Translations under genes and position numbers: made by a program
Assembly (NCBI RefSeq): GCF_900205865.1
Contig: NZ_LT906662.1
Coordinates: forward strand, 2,493,411-2,557,410
Reading direction: 5' to 3'
Length of the DNA: 64,000 nt
Source: Thermoanaerobacterium sp. RBIITD
GTDB taxonomy: Bacteria; Bacillota; Thermoanaerobacteria; Thermoanaerobacterales; Thermoanaerobacteraceae
Part shown: one piece after another, positions 8,834 to 18,212 of the stretch
Layout of the letters: the number at the start of each line of letters is the position of its first letter
How positions within the stretch are numbered: the stretch's first letter is position 1
Notes under the pieces: model-generated
Databases searched by the model: none
The model's input: the letters and a program-made list of their open reading frames with translations, nothing else
What the model was told of the DNA's origin: nothing

Positions 8834-9548
8834 AATAGGCGCAGATATTTTAAATGTTTGGAAGCCTTACATGTTTCCTTCTCCAATTTCAGTTTTTACA
8901 TCCATAACAGGCTTATTAAAGGATAATACACTGTTAATTGCAATTTTAGCCAGCCTGAAAAGACTTATCATAGGGTATTTCATATCGGTTGTAATTGGTT
9001 CTACAATAGGATTGTTGATGGTTCGCTTTAAATATATAGATGATAATTTCCGTTCATTAATTCTCGGGCTCCAAACTTTACCTAGCATTGCATGGCTGCC
9101 TTTTGCAATTCTCTGGTTTGGCCTCAATGAAAGTTCAATTATTTTTGTCATAGCTGTTGGATCTATATTTTCCATTAGCCTTGCTGTAGATTCAGGCATT
9201 AAAAATATAAATCCGATTTATTTAAAAGCAGCGAAGACAATGGGTGCTAAAGGATATAAATTATATTCAAATGTGATTGTTCCTGCAGCGCTTCCAAATA
9301 TTGTATCAGGGCTTAAAGAGGGTTGGTCATTTGCTTGGAGAAGCTTGATTTCTGGCGAAATGTTGGTAGCTACAACAGGACTTGGACAGATTCTTATGGT
9401 TGGAAGAGAGTTATCTGACATAAGCCAAGTTGTTGCTGTTATGCTTGTAATTTTAATTTTAGGTTTAGTCATAGATAAATTTGTATTTGGAAGAATAGAA
9501 GGCTCAATAAGATATAGATGGGGATTGAATATGCGCAAAGTTTTATAG
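8745..9548 (+). CDS. ssuC: ABC transporter permease, SsuC/TauC type
   Basis: An inner-membrane permease of about 267 aa with around six hydrophobic helices. The EAA-loop region KAAKTMGAKGYKLY is near residues 163-176. The proposed start is TTG 8745, 9 bp after a strong GGAGGAGG embedded in ssuB; ATG 8760 would shorten it by 5 aa. The overlap with ssuB is long (74-89 bp) and in a different frame, which is unusual but supported by the strong ribosome site. It completes a three-gene ABC importer. Confidence 0.9.
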   Translation: MQNLNMTAAGVLKRICFYLMLIAIWELVYKIGADILNVWKPYMFPSPISVFTSITGLLKDNTLLIAILASLKRLIIGYFISVVIGSTIGLLMVRFKYIDDNFRSLILGLQTLPSIAWLPFAILWFGLNESSIIFVIAVGSIFSISLAVDSGIKNINPIYLKAAKTMGAKGYKLYSNVIVPAALPNIVSGLKEGWSFAWRSLISGEMLVATTGLGQILMVGRELSDISQVVAVMLVILILGLVIDKFVFGRIEGSIRYRWGLNMRKVL

Positions 9549-9562
9549 AAGAGGTGAAAATA

Positions 9563-10291
9563 ATGAACATAGACAAATTAGATCTTGAATTATTAAACAA
9601 TGAATATAAAAATAAAAGCCCATTTGAAATTATAAAGTATGTTTATGATAAAATTGGTGCATCACGTGTGGCATTAGCTTCAAGTCTTTCAATAGAAGAT
9701 CAGCTTTTAACAGATATACTATTGAAGATTGATAATAAGGCAAGGATATTTTTTATCGATACTGGAAGACACTTTCAATCCACATATGATCTGATGGAAC
9801 GAACAATGAGGAGATATCATTTTAAATACGAAGTGTATACTCCTGAAAGCCAGGACTTAGAACCACTAATTAGAGAATATGGTCCAAATCTTTTTTACCA
9901 AAGCGTTGATCTTAGGAAAAAATGCTGTGAAATTAGAAAAGTAAAACCCCTAAAAAGAGTTCTTGCTACGGTTGATGGATGGATATGTGGCTTAAGAAGA
10001 GAACAATCTGTAACTCGTGAGAATATAAATATATTTGAGTGGGACTACGTTCATTCTATATACAAGATAAATCCCATTGCATTTTGGACTGAAGATATGG
10101 TCTGGGATTATATAAAAAAAGAAAATATCCCTTACAACAGCCTTTATGATAAAGGCTTCAGAAGCATTGGATGTCAGCCTTGTACAAGGGCTGTAAAGCC
10201 TGGAGAAGATGTTAGAAGCGGAAGATGGTGGTGGGAGGACCCTGATAAAAAAGAATGTGGACTTCATATTCAAAATAAAACTGTTGAATAA
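9563..10291 (+). CDS. cysH: APS-type adenylylsulfate reductase
   Basis: Assimilatory reductase of 242 aa. Cysteine pairs KKCCEIRK (121/122) and GCQPC (204/207) form the [4Fe-4S] ligand set that distinguishes APS reductases from cluster-free PAPS reductases; Cys232 in ECGLH is the catalytic thiol. No APS kinase (cysC) is present, which agrees with direct use of APS. ATG 9563 follows GAGGTG; an upstream in-frame start at 9518 lies inside the permease gene. Last gene of the locus, closed by a strong terminator. Confidence 0.93.
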   Translation: MNIDKLDLELLNNEYKNKSPFEIIKYVYDKIGASRVALASSLSIEDQLLTDILLKIDNKARIFFIDTGRHFQSTYDLMERTMRRYHFKYEVYTPESQDLEPLIREYGPNLFYQSVDLRKKCCEIRKVKPLKRVLATVDGWICGLRREQSVTRENINIFEWDYVHSIYKINPIAFWTEDMVWDYIKKENIPYNSLYDKGFRSIGCQPCTRAVKPGEDVRSGRWWWEDPDKKECGLHIQNKTVE

Positions 10292-10302
10292 GCAAAAACC
10301 AT

Positions 10303-10356
10303 AAAAACTCGTTTAAGCTATGCAGTTTAGATGCATAAATTTAAACGAGTTTTTTT
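10303..10356 (+). terminator. Terminator of the sulfur-assimilation operon
   Basis: A 14-bp stem AAAAACTCGTTTAA/TTAAACGAGTTTTT encloses a smaller TATGCA/TGCATA hairpin and ends in T7. Confidence 0.9.
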
Positions 10357-10476
10357 GATTTTTGATGCATAAACGTACAAAACTTTATAAATTTGATAAA
10401 AATTTTAGAAGGAATTTCTATACTTTTATAGAAAATATATATAATATAAGTGTAAGTGATAGAGGAGTTGATATCA

Positions 10477-11286
10477 ATGTATAATGAATCAAAATATGAA
10501 AAGGATTTTTTTGACACAAAAAGGAAAACATATAATATAAATATTGATCCAAACAAACATATTTTTGATAATTCGATTAATGATGAAGAATTGAAATATG
10601 AAAAAAAGAAAAACAATTTTTTGATATCAATGCTTTATAATGCTATTGCAAGATTTGTTGGATATGAGTCTCTTCTCAAAAGAGGGTACTTTTTTATTTT
10701 GTGTAATAAAAATGGATATATAATAAAAATTATCAATAATAATGAGTTGACTAATTATTTTAAAGAGCTGAATTTTAAAGAAGGTAATAGTTTACGAATT
10801 GAAGATTGTGGGATTAATGCAGTAAATCTTTCTATGAAATATAATAACTTAACTGAATTATGCGGTAATGATCATTATTGTTACCTGTTAAAGGATTGGT
10901 ATTGTACGGCAATGCCAATTAGGGATGGTTACTATGGTAGAGTAATTGGATATCTTGATGTTTCACGAATTGGAATTAACAACATTGTTCATCAAAATAC
11001 ACTTCTTAAAAATATAGTTTCTTTTCTTGAAGAAAAAATATCCATTAAAAGCGAGAAGATCTCGCAAATATATGTGGGTCTTGATGATATTGATGCATTA
11101 ATTCTATCATCATTATTACGTAATGGTGTGAGAAAAGCAGTGCTTGAAGAAATGGGCATTTCGGAGAGAACACTAAGAAGACGGATTAATAAACTTTATA
11201 ATTTGTTAAATGTAAATAATGATATTCGATTAATTATAAATGCTGTGTATTTAAGGATTATAAACTGTTATGGGGATATATTATAA
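10477..11286 (+). CDS. GAF-domain transcriptional regulator with C-terminal HTH (AcoR-type sensor)
   Basis: A 269-aa protein. Residues about 65-170 match the sensor half of AcoR-type regulators, with the pattern CGINAV ... HYCYLLKDWYCTAMPIRD ... VIGYLDVS. Residues about 210-250 form a helix-turn-helix (LEEMGISERTLRRRINKLY). No sigma-54 AAA+ domain is present, so it is a sensor plus DNA-binding protein. ATG 10477 follows AGAGGAG. A 30-bp dyad lies in the next gap before a secreted-protein gene, which suggests that this is the target. The ligand is unknown. Confidence 0.72.
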   Translation: MYNESKYEKDFFDTKRKTYNINIDPNKHIFDNSINDEELKYEKKKNNFLISMLYNAIARFVGYESLLKRGYFFILCNKNGYIIKIINNNELTNYFKELNFKEGNSLRIEDCGINAVNLSMKYNNLTELCGNDHYCYLLKDWYCTAMPIRDGYYGRVIGYLDVSRIGINNIVHQNTLLKNIVSFLEEKISIKSEKISQIYVGLDDIDALILSSLLRNGVRKAVLEEMGISERTLRRRINKLYNLLNVNNDIRLIINAVYLRIINCYGDIL

Positions 11287-11382
11287 AATTAATATAATTC
11301 TTAAAATATTATATTTAATCGATGACTGAAAAAAGGTTACAAAGAGACTTTCCATATTTTGAATTAAACTTTATAATACTAA

Positions 11383-11412
11383 TTAACAGTTAGTAACGTT
11401 ACAAGCTGTTAA
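11383..11412 (+). promoter_or_regulatory. 30-bp dyad operator candidate before the secreted-protein gene
   Basis: Arms TTAACAG/CTGTTAA surround an inner perfect GTAACGTTAC, centred at 11397/11398; 13 of 15 pairs match. It lies 5 bp after a TATAAT (11372-11377), an expected repressor position. As RNA it could also fold as a leader hairpin. Confidence 0.6.
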
Positions 11413-11440
11413 AAATGTTATAAAGGGGTGATATTTTAAA

Positions 11441-12307
11441 ATGTTGAAAAAATTAGTTTTACTACTTCTTGTTATGCTTCTATCAGTTTCTACATTTAAT
11501 TGTATATATGCATCAGAAGTTCAAACAGATTCCTCGCCTTTTTATGAGGAAAAAGGCCAGGTTATTTTTGACTCTGTTAAATTAACAAATGAAAATGGTC
11601 GAATCGAAATCCAGAAAAGCACTAATATCGAGCAATCACAGAAACTATCACAGAAACTAGATGATCCAGATATACAAGACATTCTCTCTAAATATATGGG
11701 TGAAGGTAAAACACCAGTTGCTATAGGTTGGACAAAAGTTTACTTAAAAGATTCAAAAGATCCTAACAATAAAACCGGTGTTGTGCCTATGACAATAGAA
11801 GATGTTGAGAGACTTTCAGGTAATATTGCAAATCCAAATGCTGCATCTGGAACACCAACAGTGAAAGGAAATTTTACGTTATATACTCTTGTTGGATATG
11901 ATAACTATGATCCTACAGCATTATATGCTGAATCAATAGGGAAATGGAATGGTGGGCAGTATGGCAGCAATGGTCCTGCAAATGATAATGATGACTTTAT
12001 GACTATTACATGGCCGAATGGATATGTATTGACGTCTTCAACCATTTTTGGTGATTGTTCTGGACCTTACAAGAAAGACGAAGCTTATTCCAGTGTTGTT
12101 TGGGGTTTTGGTGAGGAATCAGGAGAAATTATACTGGCGAGCAATGGTCGTAATGATAGCAGTTCTGGTACACGTAAGTGGGTTAGCAAGTATGTTCATA
12201 CATGGGCAGAGACTGTTCCTTCGTTTAACTTCTCACTAACTGATGTTGGTATCACATTAACTAATTCCAGCGCATCTTGGCAGATTGCTAGTTCTCTAAT
12301 ATATTGA
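11441..12307 (+). CDS. Secreted protein of unknown function
   Basis: A 288-aa protein with a clear N-terminal signal peptide (MLKKLVLLLLVMLLSVSTF..., cleavage near IYA-SE). The mature part is rich in Gly, Asn, Ser, Asp and Trp (GKWNGGQYG, YVHTWAETVPSF) and looks like an extracellular beta-rich domain; no catalytic motif is recognised. The signal peptide is very similar to that of the broken gene at 43838-44525, so the two may be distant family members. It sits between the GAF-HTH regulator with its dyad and a small membrane-anchored protein, so the three may act together. RBS AAGGGGTGAT. Confidence 0.65.
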   Translation: MLKKLVLLLLVMLLSVSTFNCIYASEVQTDSSPFYEEKGQVIFDSVKLTNENGRIEIQKSTNIEQSQKLSQKLDDPDIQDILSKYMGEGKTPVAIGWTKVYLKDSKDPNNKTGVVPMTIEDVERLSGNIANPNAASGTPTVKGNFTLYTLVGYDNYDPTALYAESIGKWNGGQYGSNGPANDNDDFMTITWPNGYVLTSSTIFGDCSGPYKKDEAYSSVVWGFGEESGEIILASNGRNDSSSGTRKWVSKYVHTWAETVPSFNFSLTDVGITLTNSSASWQIASSLIY

Positions 12308-12352
12308 TGGTATATATTGCTTAGATGTGTAGGAAATAATAGAGGTGATGCT

Positions 12353-12862
12353 TTGAAAAGGAATAAGAATATTGTTAGACTAATTGGTCTATTAGTAATT
12401 GCTGCCATGTTTTTAATCGTTGTCGGCAAATATTTTTTTACAAAGACAATGAACCCAGAAGAAATTTTGAGAGACAAATACTCAAATAAACCTAGTTATG
12501 ATATCAAGTTACAAAAGGCAAACGAGTATTTTTCAGGTTTCCTCGGACAAGATGGAGAAAATGTTTATTTAGATTTGTTTAGAGATGGGAAATACTTTGG
12601 AGGATCAGTAGCATCAATAAAGCAAAGAGATTTGGTATGGGTTTATCAATTTCAGCAATATGAAACTCTTGTTGTTGTCTATGGATATAATCCTGATTCA
12701 AATTATCTTTCATATTATCTTGAGGTTTCCAGCACTACTACCGAACCCAAAGTAATTAAAAAGGATATATCAAAAGAAAAATATATCCTTGATATATATG
12801 TATTTGATACTAAATATAATGGAACAGCTAATCTTGAACTTATTAAAAAGCCTGGAAAATAA
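12353..12862 (+). CDS. Small membrane-anchored protein of unknown function
   Basis: 169 aa from TTG 12353, 6 bp after AGAGGTGAT; an upstream in-frame start lacks a ribosome site. One N-terminal membrane helix (LIGLLVIAAMFLIVVGKYFF) is followed by a soluble extracytoplasmic domain of about 135 residues with no recognised motif. It is 46 bp downstream of the secreted-protein gene and probably co-transcribed with it; a strong terminator follows. Possibly a partner or immunity-like protein for the secreted product (inference). Confidence 0.6.
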   Translation: MKRNKNIVRLIGLLVIAAMFLIVVGKYFFTKTMNPEEILRDKYSNKPSYDIKLQKANEYFSGFLGQDGENVYLDLFRDGKYFGGSVASIKQRDLVWVYQFQQYETLVVVYGYNPDSNYLSYYLEVSSTTTEPKVIKKDISKEKYILDIYVFDTKYNGTANLELIKKPGK

Positions 12863-12879
12863 AAATATTTTAGAACTAA

Positions 12880-12912
12880 AGAGAGCAGGATCCCTACATC
12901 CTGCTCTCTTAT
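12880..12912 (+). terminator. Terminator after the secreted/membrane pair
   Basis: A 12-bp stem AGAGAGCAGGAT/ATCCTGCTCTCT with a 6-nt loop, followed by TT. Confidence 0.85.
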
Positions 12913-12977
12913 GATGCTAAAACAGCAATCTTTAAATTTCCTAATTATATTACCTGACTTTTGCAGCAAAAAGAGAT

Positions 12978-13024
12978 AAAAAAAGCCTTAAACCTCTTTA
13001 AAATAAAGGGTTTCGGGCTTTTTA
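12978..13024. terminator. Bidirectional hairpin at the transposase 3' side
   Basis: AAAAAGCC...AAACC pairs with GGGTTT...GGCTTTTT. It contains GGTTTCGGG, which also occurs in the hairpin at 13875-13909 on the other side of the transposase relic, so the two may mark the element's ends. Confidence 0.5.
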
Positions 13025-13050
13025 AATTTGTCCCAAAGATGTAGTGAAAA

Positions 13051-13872
13051 TTAACTTTTTTTCGTTTCTCCTAAAATTTTTTTAATCTCTCCAAGTGTCA
13101 TAAACTTTTTACTAAAATCAATGTTTAACTCTTTTCCGATATCTTCAAGTACATCATTATAAAAATCAAAAAGATAATAGTTCTCCTTAACATGACTACA
13201 AGATGCTTTACTTAAGCTTTCAAGCATTTCTGTTACTGAATATTTGCCCTTCGATCTGTGTTCCAGTATCCTTACAATTACAAGAGCTATAAAACATGTC
13301 AGAAAATGAGCATCAATATGCTCCTTCAACGATAAATAAACTGGCCTACTCTCAAAATCACTTTTTGTTACCTTGAAGGACTCTTCTATCTTCCAAAGTC
13401 CACGGTACATCTCAATGATTTTCTCAGGTGTCTCTTTGTATTCACTTGTAACAATAGCATAATAACCGTCGAATTTTTCTTCTTCACGTAATTTTTCTTC
13501 GTCAAAAGTCAAGCTTTGATGTACGTTCTCAGATATTTCACCTGTATCAGCATCAAATGTAAGGTTTTTCACATATTTGGCTGCACCATAAGATATAGAT
13601 TTATTATACTTTCCAGGATTTTTAATCAGGTCCATTGCTTTAGCTAGTACAGCAGCACGATCTTGCTTGGCCTTTGCTGCATATTCAGGACTATAGAAAA
13701 TAACCTGTTTTTCATGTACTACCTTTTTTATCTTTTTACCATTCGTTGCAGTCACTTGAATTTCCCTAGGATAAAGTCTTGATTTAATTTTAAAACCATT
13801 ACCTTTGTTAATATATCCATTTTCATCAAGAACATAATCCTGAAAATCTTTATCTGCACCACGAACAGAAAT
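13051..13872 (-). pseudogene. IS1634/IS4-like transposase, N-terminally truncated
   Basis: Minus-strand reading gives about 270 residues of a DDE transposase C-terminal half. The stretch near 13400, YRGLWKIEESFKVTKSD, is the conserved Y-R-x-W-x-I-E-x-x-F/K region around the catalytic glutamate, followed by HFLTCFIALVIVRILEHR. The frame is open from about 13872 to 13051, but the N-terminal DNA-binding half and first catalytic aspartates are missing, so the copy is dead. Confidence 0.8.
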
Positions 13873-13874
13873 TT

Positions 13875-13909
13875 ACCCGAAATCATTAGTAGAATAAATG
13901 GTTTCGGGT
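13875..13909. repeat. Hairpin at the transposase 5' side
   Basis: ACCCGAAATCATT (13875-13887) is mirrored by AATGGTTTCGGGT (13897-13909). Probably an IS end or a remnant terminator. Confidence 0.55.
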
Positions 13910-13942
13910 TACATCACTTTAAGTTTTGCTGTAAAATTAGGG

Positions 13943-14063
13943 TTGACATTTCATGTTTTTTTATGATAAAATTAAAAAAAAGACAAAGTGATAAATTAAA
14001 TATCTATATAAAAATAAGGCAATGAAGCTTATGAGTGCATTATGCATTTATAAGCTTTTATTT
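13943..14063 (+). promoter_or_regulatory. Promoter and leader hairpin before the broken permease
   Basis: TTGACA at 13943 with TAAAAT at 13967 (18-bp spacer) forms a promoter. Downstream a hairpin AAGCTTAT/ATAAGCTT (14025-14032/14050-14057) ends in a T-rich run and resembles a leader terminator or attenuator. Confidence 0.5.
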
Positions 14064-14142
14064 TTAAATACAAAACTGGGTAAGGGTGCTTGTTCTTTTA
14101 TGAGTGGACACCCTATATAATTTTAGAAAGGGTGATATATAA

Positions 14143-15065
14143 ATGAGTATTAAAGAAAGTACATTTAACACACTTAAAGAAGATGCATTAAACTTTTTAG
14201 AAGTTGTTGCATTGTCAGTTGCAATTATTGCACCAACTTTTGCTATGTCAATGAATGTTGGGCTAATGGCACAACAAGTATCCTTTTCGGTTAGTACCGT
14301 ATTTTTTATCTCTGCCATATTGGTAGGTTTTGTTACTCTTTCATTTATTAAATTCAATCAATATTTTTCTTCCGCAGGGTCTGTTTACACATTTATTAAA
14401 AAATCATGGGGCAAAAATGCTGCATCTGTCTCTGGATGGATTCTATCTCTTGCATATCTTTGTTTCGCATGTGGCTGTTCTTGTGCGTTTGGCTCACTAT
14501 GCAGTAACTTTATTCAACATTTCAGGTGCAAAAGTTCCATGGCTGATTTTTGCAATTCTATGTGAACTGATCATTTGGTTCATTGCATTTACAGATATAA
14601 AGCTCAGTTCAAATATTATGCTGCTCGTAGAAGGTATCTCTATTATCTTAGTGATTGGAATTTCACTCGTTATTCTACGTGAGATAAGTTTTACAAAAAG
14701 CTTGAATTTTATTCCTTTCAGCGTCAGCGAAAATGGGAAAAATTTTTTAAATTATGGTACTGGCATTGTCTATGCAATTCTCTGTTTTGGCGGTTTTGAA
14801 GCTGCCTCAAATTTCGGGGAGGAAAGCAAAAATCCGATATTTTGGCAAGAGAAAGATTTGGACATGGCAGCTGATTTTTCCAGTCATTGCATGTATGGTA
14901 TTTATTTTCTCATTCTATTCCAGCATCTATCCGGTTCCAACTTGCCCGATGGACCTTCCTCCTTATGTTGTAATTGTATGGATTCTTATAGGTGTCATTA
15001 TTACCACTTTCAGCAGGAGCCAATTGGAAGAAACAAGCATCAACAGCAATCAAGAAAATCAGTAG
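14143..15065 (+). pseudogene. APC-family amino-acid permease, frameshifted and internally deleted
   Basis: Three successive frames encode pieces of one permease: an N-terminal part from ATG 14143 (signature helix EVVALSVAIIAPTFAMS), a middle part about 14530-14830 (CFGGFEAASNFGEESKNP), and a C-terminal part about 14870-15065 (PPYVVIVWILIGVIITT). At least two frameshifts are needed, and the total of roughly 300 residues is well short of the usual 450-500, so several helices are lost. The promoter and RBS (AAAGGGTGAT) remain. It probably once fed the cyclase/panE/ilvE cluster downstream. Confidence 0.85.
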
Positions 15066-15101
15066 AAATCTAAAAAAATATAATATAAAGGAGTTTTGAA
15101 A

Positions 15102-15836
15102 ATGAGTACTGAACTATGGGATTTACTAGTAAAACTGAAAAATCACAAATGGGTCGATTTAACCCAAGGATTTGGTCCCGATACTCCACATTTTCCGGGA
15201 TTCAATCCTGCTAAGTTTGAGACAATTTTCACTCATAAAGATGGGTTTTTCGTCAAACAATTCACTTTTCCTGGCCAATATGGCACTCACATGGATGCCC
15301 CGGTGCACTTTGCCCCCGGATTGCGCTATGTTGATGAAATAAGTCTCAAGGAAATGGTACTTCCGCTTGTTGTAATAGATTGTTCGAAAGAAACGGCGAG
15401 CAATGCGGATTATGTTCTGACCAAAGAGCGTATTCTTGAGTGGGAAAAACAATATGGAATAATTCCTGAAGGTTGCTTTGTTGCAATGAGAACGGATTGG
15501 AGCAAAAGGTGGCCTAATCAAGATCAATATACCAATACAGATGAAAAAGGCAATGCTCATTATCCTGGATGGGATCTGGAAGCGTTGAAATTCCTGTACG
15601 AAGAACGTAAAATTGCAGCAAGCGGGCATGAGCCTTTTGATACAGATGCACCGATCAATCAGCGTAAAACAGGCTTTGTTTGTGAAGATTACATTTTGAG
15701 AACAAATCATTTCCAGCTTGAGGTAATGACCAATCTTGATCAGTGTCCTCCAATTGGAGCGATTATCTTCTGCATTGTACCAAAGGCGGAAAAAGCGCCA
15801 GGTTTTCCAGTTCGTGCTTTTGCAATCTTGCCATAA
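15102..15836 (+). CDS. Cyclase-family metal-dependent hydrolase (kynurenine formamidase-like)
   Basis: 244 aa; ATG 15102 is 9 bp after AAGGAG. The metal-binding signature QYGTHMDAPVHF near residue 65 matches the H-G-G-T-H-x-D-x-P pattern of the cyclase/formamidase family, with the first histidine/glycine replaced by Q-Y. HEPFDTDAP near 172 provides the second conserved part. These enzymes hydrolyse cyclic amides or N-formyl compounds in the cytoplasm. Base composition is visibly richer in G+C than the flanks, as in the ilvE relic, which suggests a transferred catabolic cluster. Substrate unknown. Confidence 0.8.
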   Translation: MSTELWDLLVKLKNHKWVDLTQGFGPDTPHFPGFNPAKFETIFTHKDGFFVKQFTFPGQYGTHMDAPVHFAPGLRYVDEISLKEMVLPLVVIDCSKETASNADYVLTKERILEWEKQYGIIPEGCFVAMRTDWSKRWPNQDQYTNTDEKGNAHYPGWDLEALKFLYEERKIAASGHEPFDTDAPINQRKTGFVCEDYILRTNHFQLEVMTNLDQCPPIGAIIFCIVPKAEKAPGFPVRAFAILP

Positions 15837-15941
15837 ACAATTAAGTGACAGACTTATAGTAGTCTATACGTTGTTGTGGTTTAACTTACTTTTTCACACA
15901 ATATAAATTATTTAAAATTAGATATGAGCATAATCAAAAAA

Positions 15942-17042
15942 TCAATCCAAAATAAAAACCAGAATAGGCAGGTTATATAAATGATAAAGGCTAAAAAATA
16001 TACTATCGATTGAAGACCTGTAATCAGTAGATATAGAAGTATATTTAATGCAACCTCTGTACTTTTTGCCATTGAAGTATTTAGGATGATGGCATGGGCA
16101 AAGAGAATCATCTTTTGATTTATAGTATTTACAACGATGTTTTTGCTTAATAAAACCATCAAAATACTCTTTGCCATCTTTAATCATTGGAATACCTGCA
16201 TCACAAACAACATGACCATCATTAGTCAAATTATGCTTTTTAGAACCTCTCTTATTAAGAGGGATAAAACAATGGCCACGGAGGGTGTTTCTTGCAAAAT
16301 TATAGACTTTCTTAACATCATAGCCTTTGTCAGCAATGAAATTGACACCTTCAAGATTAAACCAATTGTTAGTTTCAGATAAAAGAGGAATTGCAGCATC
16401 AAAATCGGGGATATTAGCAGGAGTGGTTACTTCAGCAATAGGAAGACCAGACAAACAATCAATAATAATGTGGTTTTTATATCCCCAATAAAACTCATAA
16501 TTTTTATTAGAAGAATCATTAGAAGCAGTATGAACACCAAGTTTACAATCCTTGTCAGACTTAGGCTGATTATCTGAATTTATTTTTAGAAAAATACTTA
16601 GGATTGTTAAACTTAGTATTAGCCTTAATAGGGGTAGAATCCAAAGAAATAGATTCACCAGAAATAAGGCCAAAATCCTTAAGAATATTTACTTAATTCT
16701 GCATAACATAAGACAAATATTTATGGTCAAAATTCTTAAGGAAACGCTCAAAAGTCCAATAAGAAGGCAGCTTTTTAGTAATATCAAATCCGCAGAGGTG
16801 AGCAATAATAAAATTATTGCGAAGATAATCAATGAGATCAGAAATCTCACCGAATTTCTCAGCTTTCATAACAATTAAGCTAAAGAGAGCATGGCGAGAA
16901 TAGCCTATAGGGCCAAATTTAGAAGGCGGGAATTAGGAATGGGAGATAAATCAAGATTACTAAATAAAGAAGAATAAAAATCAATTTTAGGTTGAGAAGT
17001 AAAAAGGTCTGTAAGGTTTAAAACTTGTTGAAGCTGGTACAT
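15942..17042 (-). pseudogene. DDE transposase (IS1182-like), multiply frameshifted
   Basis: Minus strand: RBS AAAGGAGG and ATG at 17042 (MYQLQQVLNLTDLF) start the protein, but the first third (17042-16674) has stops and frame changes. The rest, 16673-15942, reads EFYWGYKNHIIIDCLSGLPIAEV ... FIADKGYD, the DDE core, then a cysteine-rich stretch (HRCKYYKSKDDSLCPCHH). No clean terminal repeats are seen. The insertion separates the cyclase gene from panE. Confidence 0.8.
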
Positions 17043-17151
17043 GTAGGTTTTCCTCCTTTAATGCTTAATGATGCTTATAATACTATAATTTAACAAAAAA
17101 GGTAGGAAACCTTACATATCAGATAAAAATTTTTAGGGTGATAAGAAAAAA

Positions 17152-17194
17152 GCATATCTCAGAAATAGCTTAAATCAAGGCTTTTGAGATATGC
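17152..17194. repeat. Inverted repeat between transposase relic and panE
   Basis: GCATATCTCA and TGAGATATGC form a 10-bp stem with a 23-nt loop and no T-run. Possibly an IS end or mRNA leader structure. Confidence 0.45.
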
Positions 17195-17237
17195 ATAAGT
17201 CTAATTTAAAATCAATAAGAGGGTGAATATTTATAGA

Positions 17238-18212
17238 ATGAATAAAATTGAAAAGGTTTCGGTTATTGGCTTGGGAGCAATTGGCAGCACTTATTTGAGC
17301 CAAATGTCAAAATTTATTTCCAATGAAAACATCAGTGTAATCGCAGATGGTGCGCGTGCAGAAAAATACAAGGCAAATGGTATTAATGTTAATGGTATTA
17401 ATTACAGATTTAAAGTGATAGATCCTTCAGAAAAATGTGAACCTGCTCATCTGTTAATTTTTTCAGTTAAATTCAATCAGCTTTATGAGGCTATTGAACA
17501 AGTTAAAAATCATGTAGGCTCTGATACTATTATTATTTCATTGTTAAATGGTATAACAAGTGAAGATATTATTGGTAGAGCTTATGGAATTGAAAAGGTG
17601 CTTTATTCTGTTTCTCTCGGCATTGATGCTGTACGGGTTGGTAACTCCACTACCTTTAAAAACTTAGGTATTATTTCATTTGGAGAAAAGACAAATATTC
17701 CAGGTCATTATACGCCAAAAGTTTTAAGATTAAAGGAATTTTTCGAAAGAACAAGGATAAACTATACTATACCAGAGGATATGATGAGGATGTTATGGTA
17801 TAAATTCATGATCAATGTTGGCGTAAACCAAGTTTCGGCGGTGCTCAGGGCACCATATGGCGTGTTTCAAAATGTTAAAGAAGCAAGGGATATTATGATT
17901 GCATCTATGAAGGAGGTTGTCAACATCTCAAAGATGGCTAAAATCAATCTCAATGAGTCAGATATTGATGAAGCAGTTAAAATGTTATACAAACTTTCCC
18001 CTATTGGAAAAACTTCGATGCTTCAGGATATGGAAGCCGGGCGGCAGACTGAAGTGAACATCTTTGCAGGTACTGTCATTGAATTAGGCAAAAGGTATAA
18101 CATCCAAACACCTGTGAATAAAATGTTATATGATATTATCAAAGCCTCAGAGGGTATGTTTATGTACAATAAATCTTTACATGGGAGGTGCATTGATGAA
18201 TATAAAAATTGA
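17238..18212 (+). CDS. panE: 2-dehydropantoate 2-reductase-family oxidoreductase
   Basis: A cytoplasmic NADPH-dependent ketopantoate reductase-type enzyme of about 324 aa. The Rossmann motif VIGLGAIGSTY is near residue 8, and the C-terminal half has the conserved K/N/E segment (MLWYKFMINVGVNQVSAV). ATG 17238 is preferred; GTG 17223 is in frame but overlaps the probable ribosome site AAGAGGGTG. The end overlaps the broken ilvE start by 17 bp, so the two were translationally coupled. Paralogs of PanE act on other 2-oxoacids, so the pantothenate role is not certain here. Confidence 0.83.
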   Translation: MNKIEKVSVIGLGAIGSTYLSQMSKFISNENISVIADGARAEKYKANGINVNGINYRFKVIDPSEKCEPAHLLIFSVKFNQLYEAIEQVKNHVGSDTIIISLLNGITSEDIIGRAYGIEKVLYSVSLGIDAVRVGNSTTFKNLGIISFGEKTNIPGHYTPKVLRLKEFFERTRINYTIPEDMMRMLWYKFMINVGVNQVSAVLRAPYGVFQNVKEARDIMIASMKEVVNISKMAKINLNESDIDEAVKMLYKLSPIGKTSMLQDMEAGRQTEVNIFAGTVIELGKRYNIQTPVNKMLYDIIKASEGMFMYNKSLHGRCIDEYKN

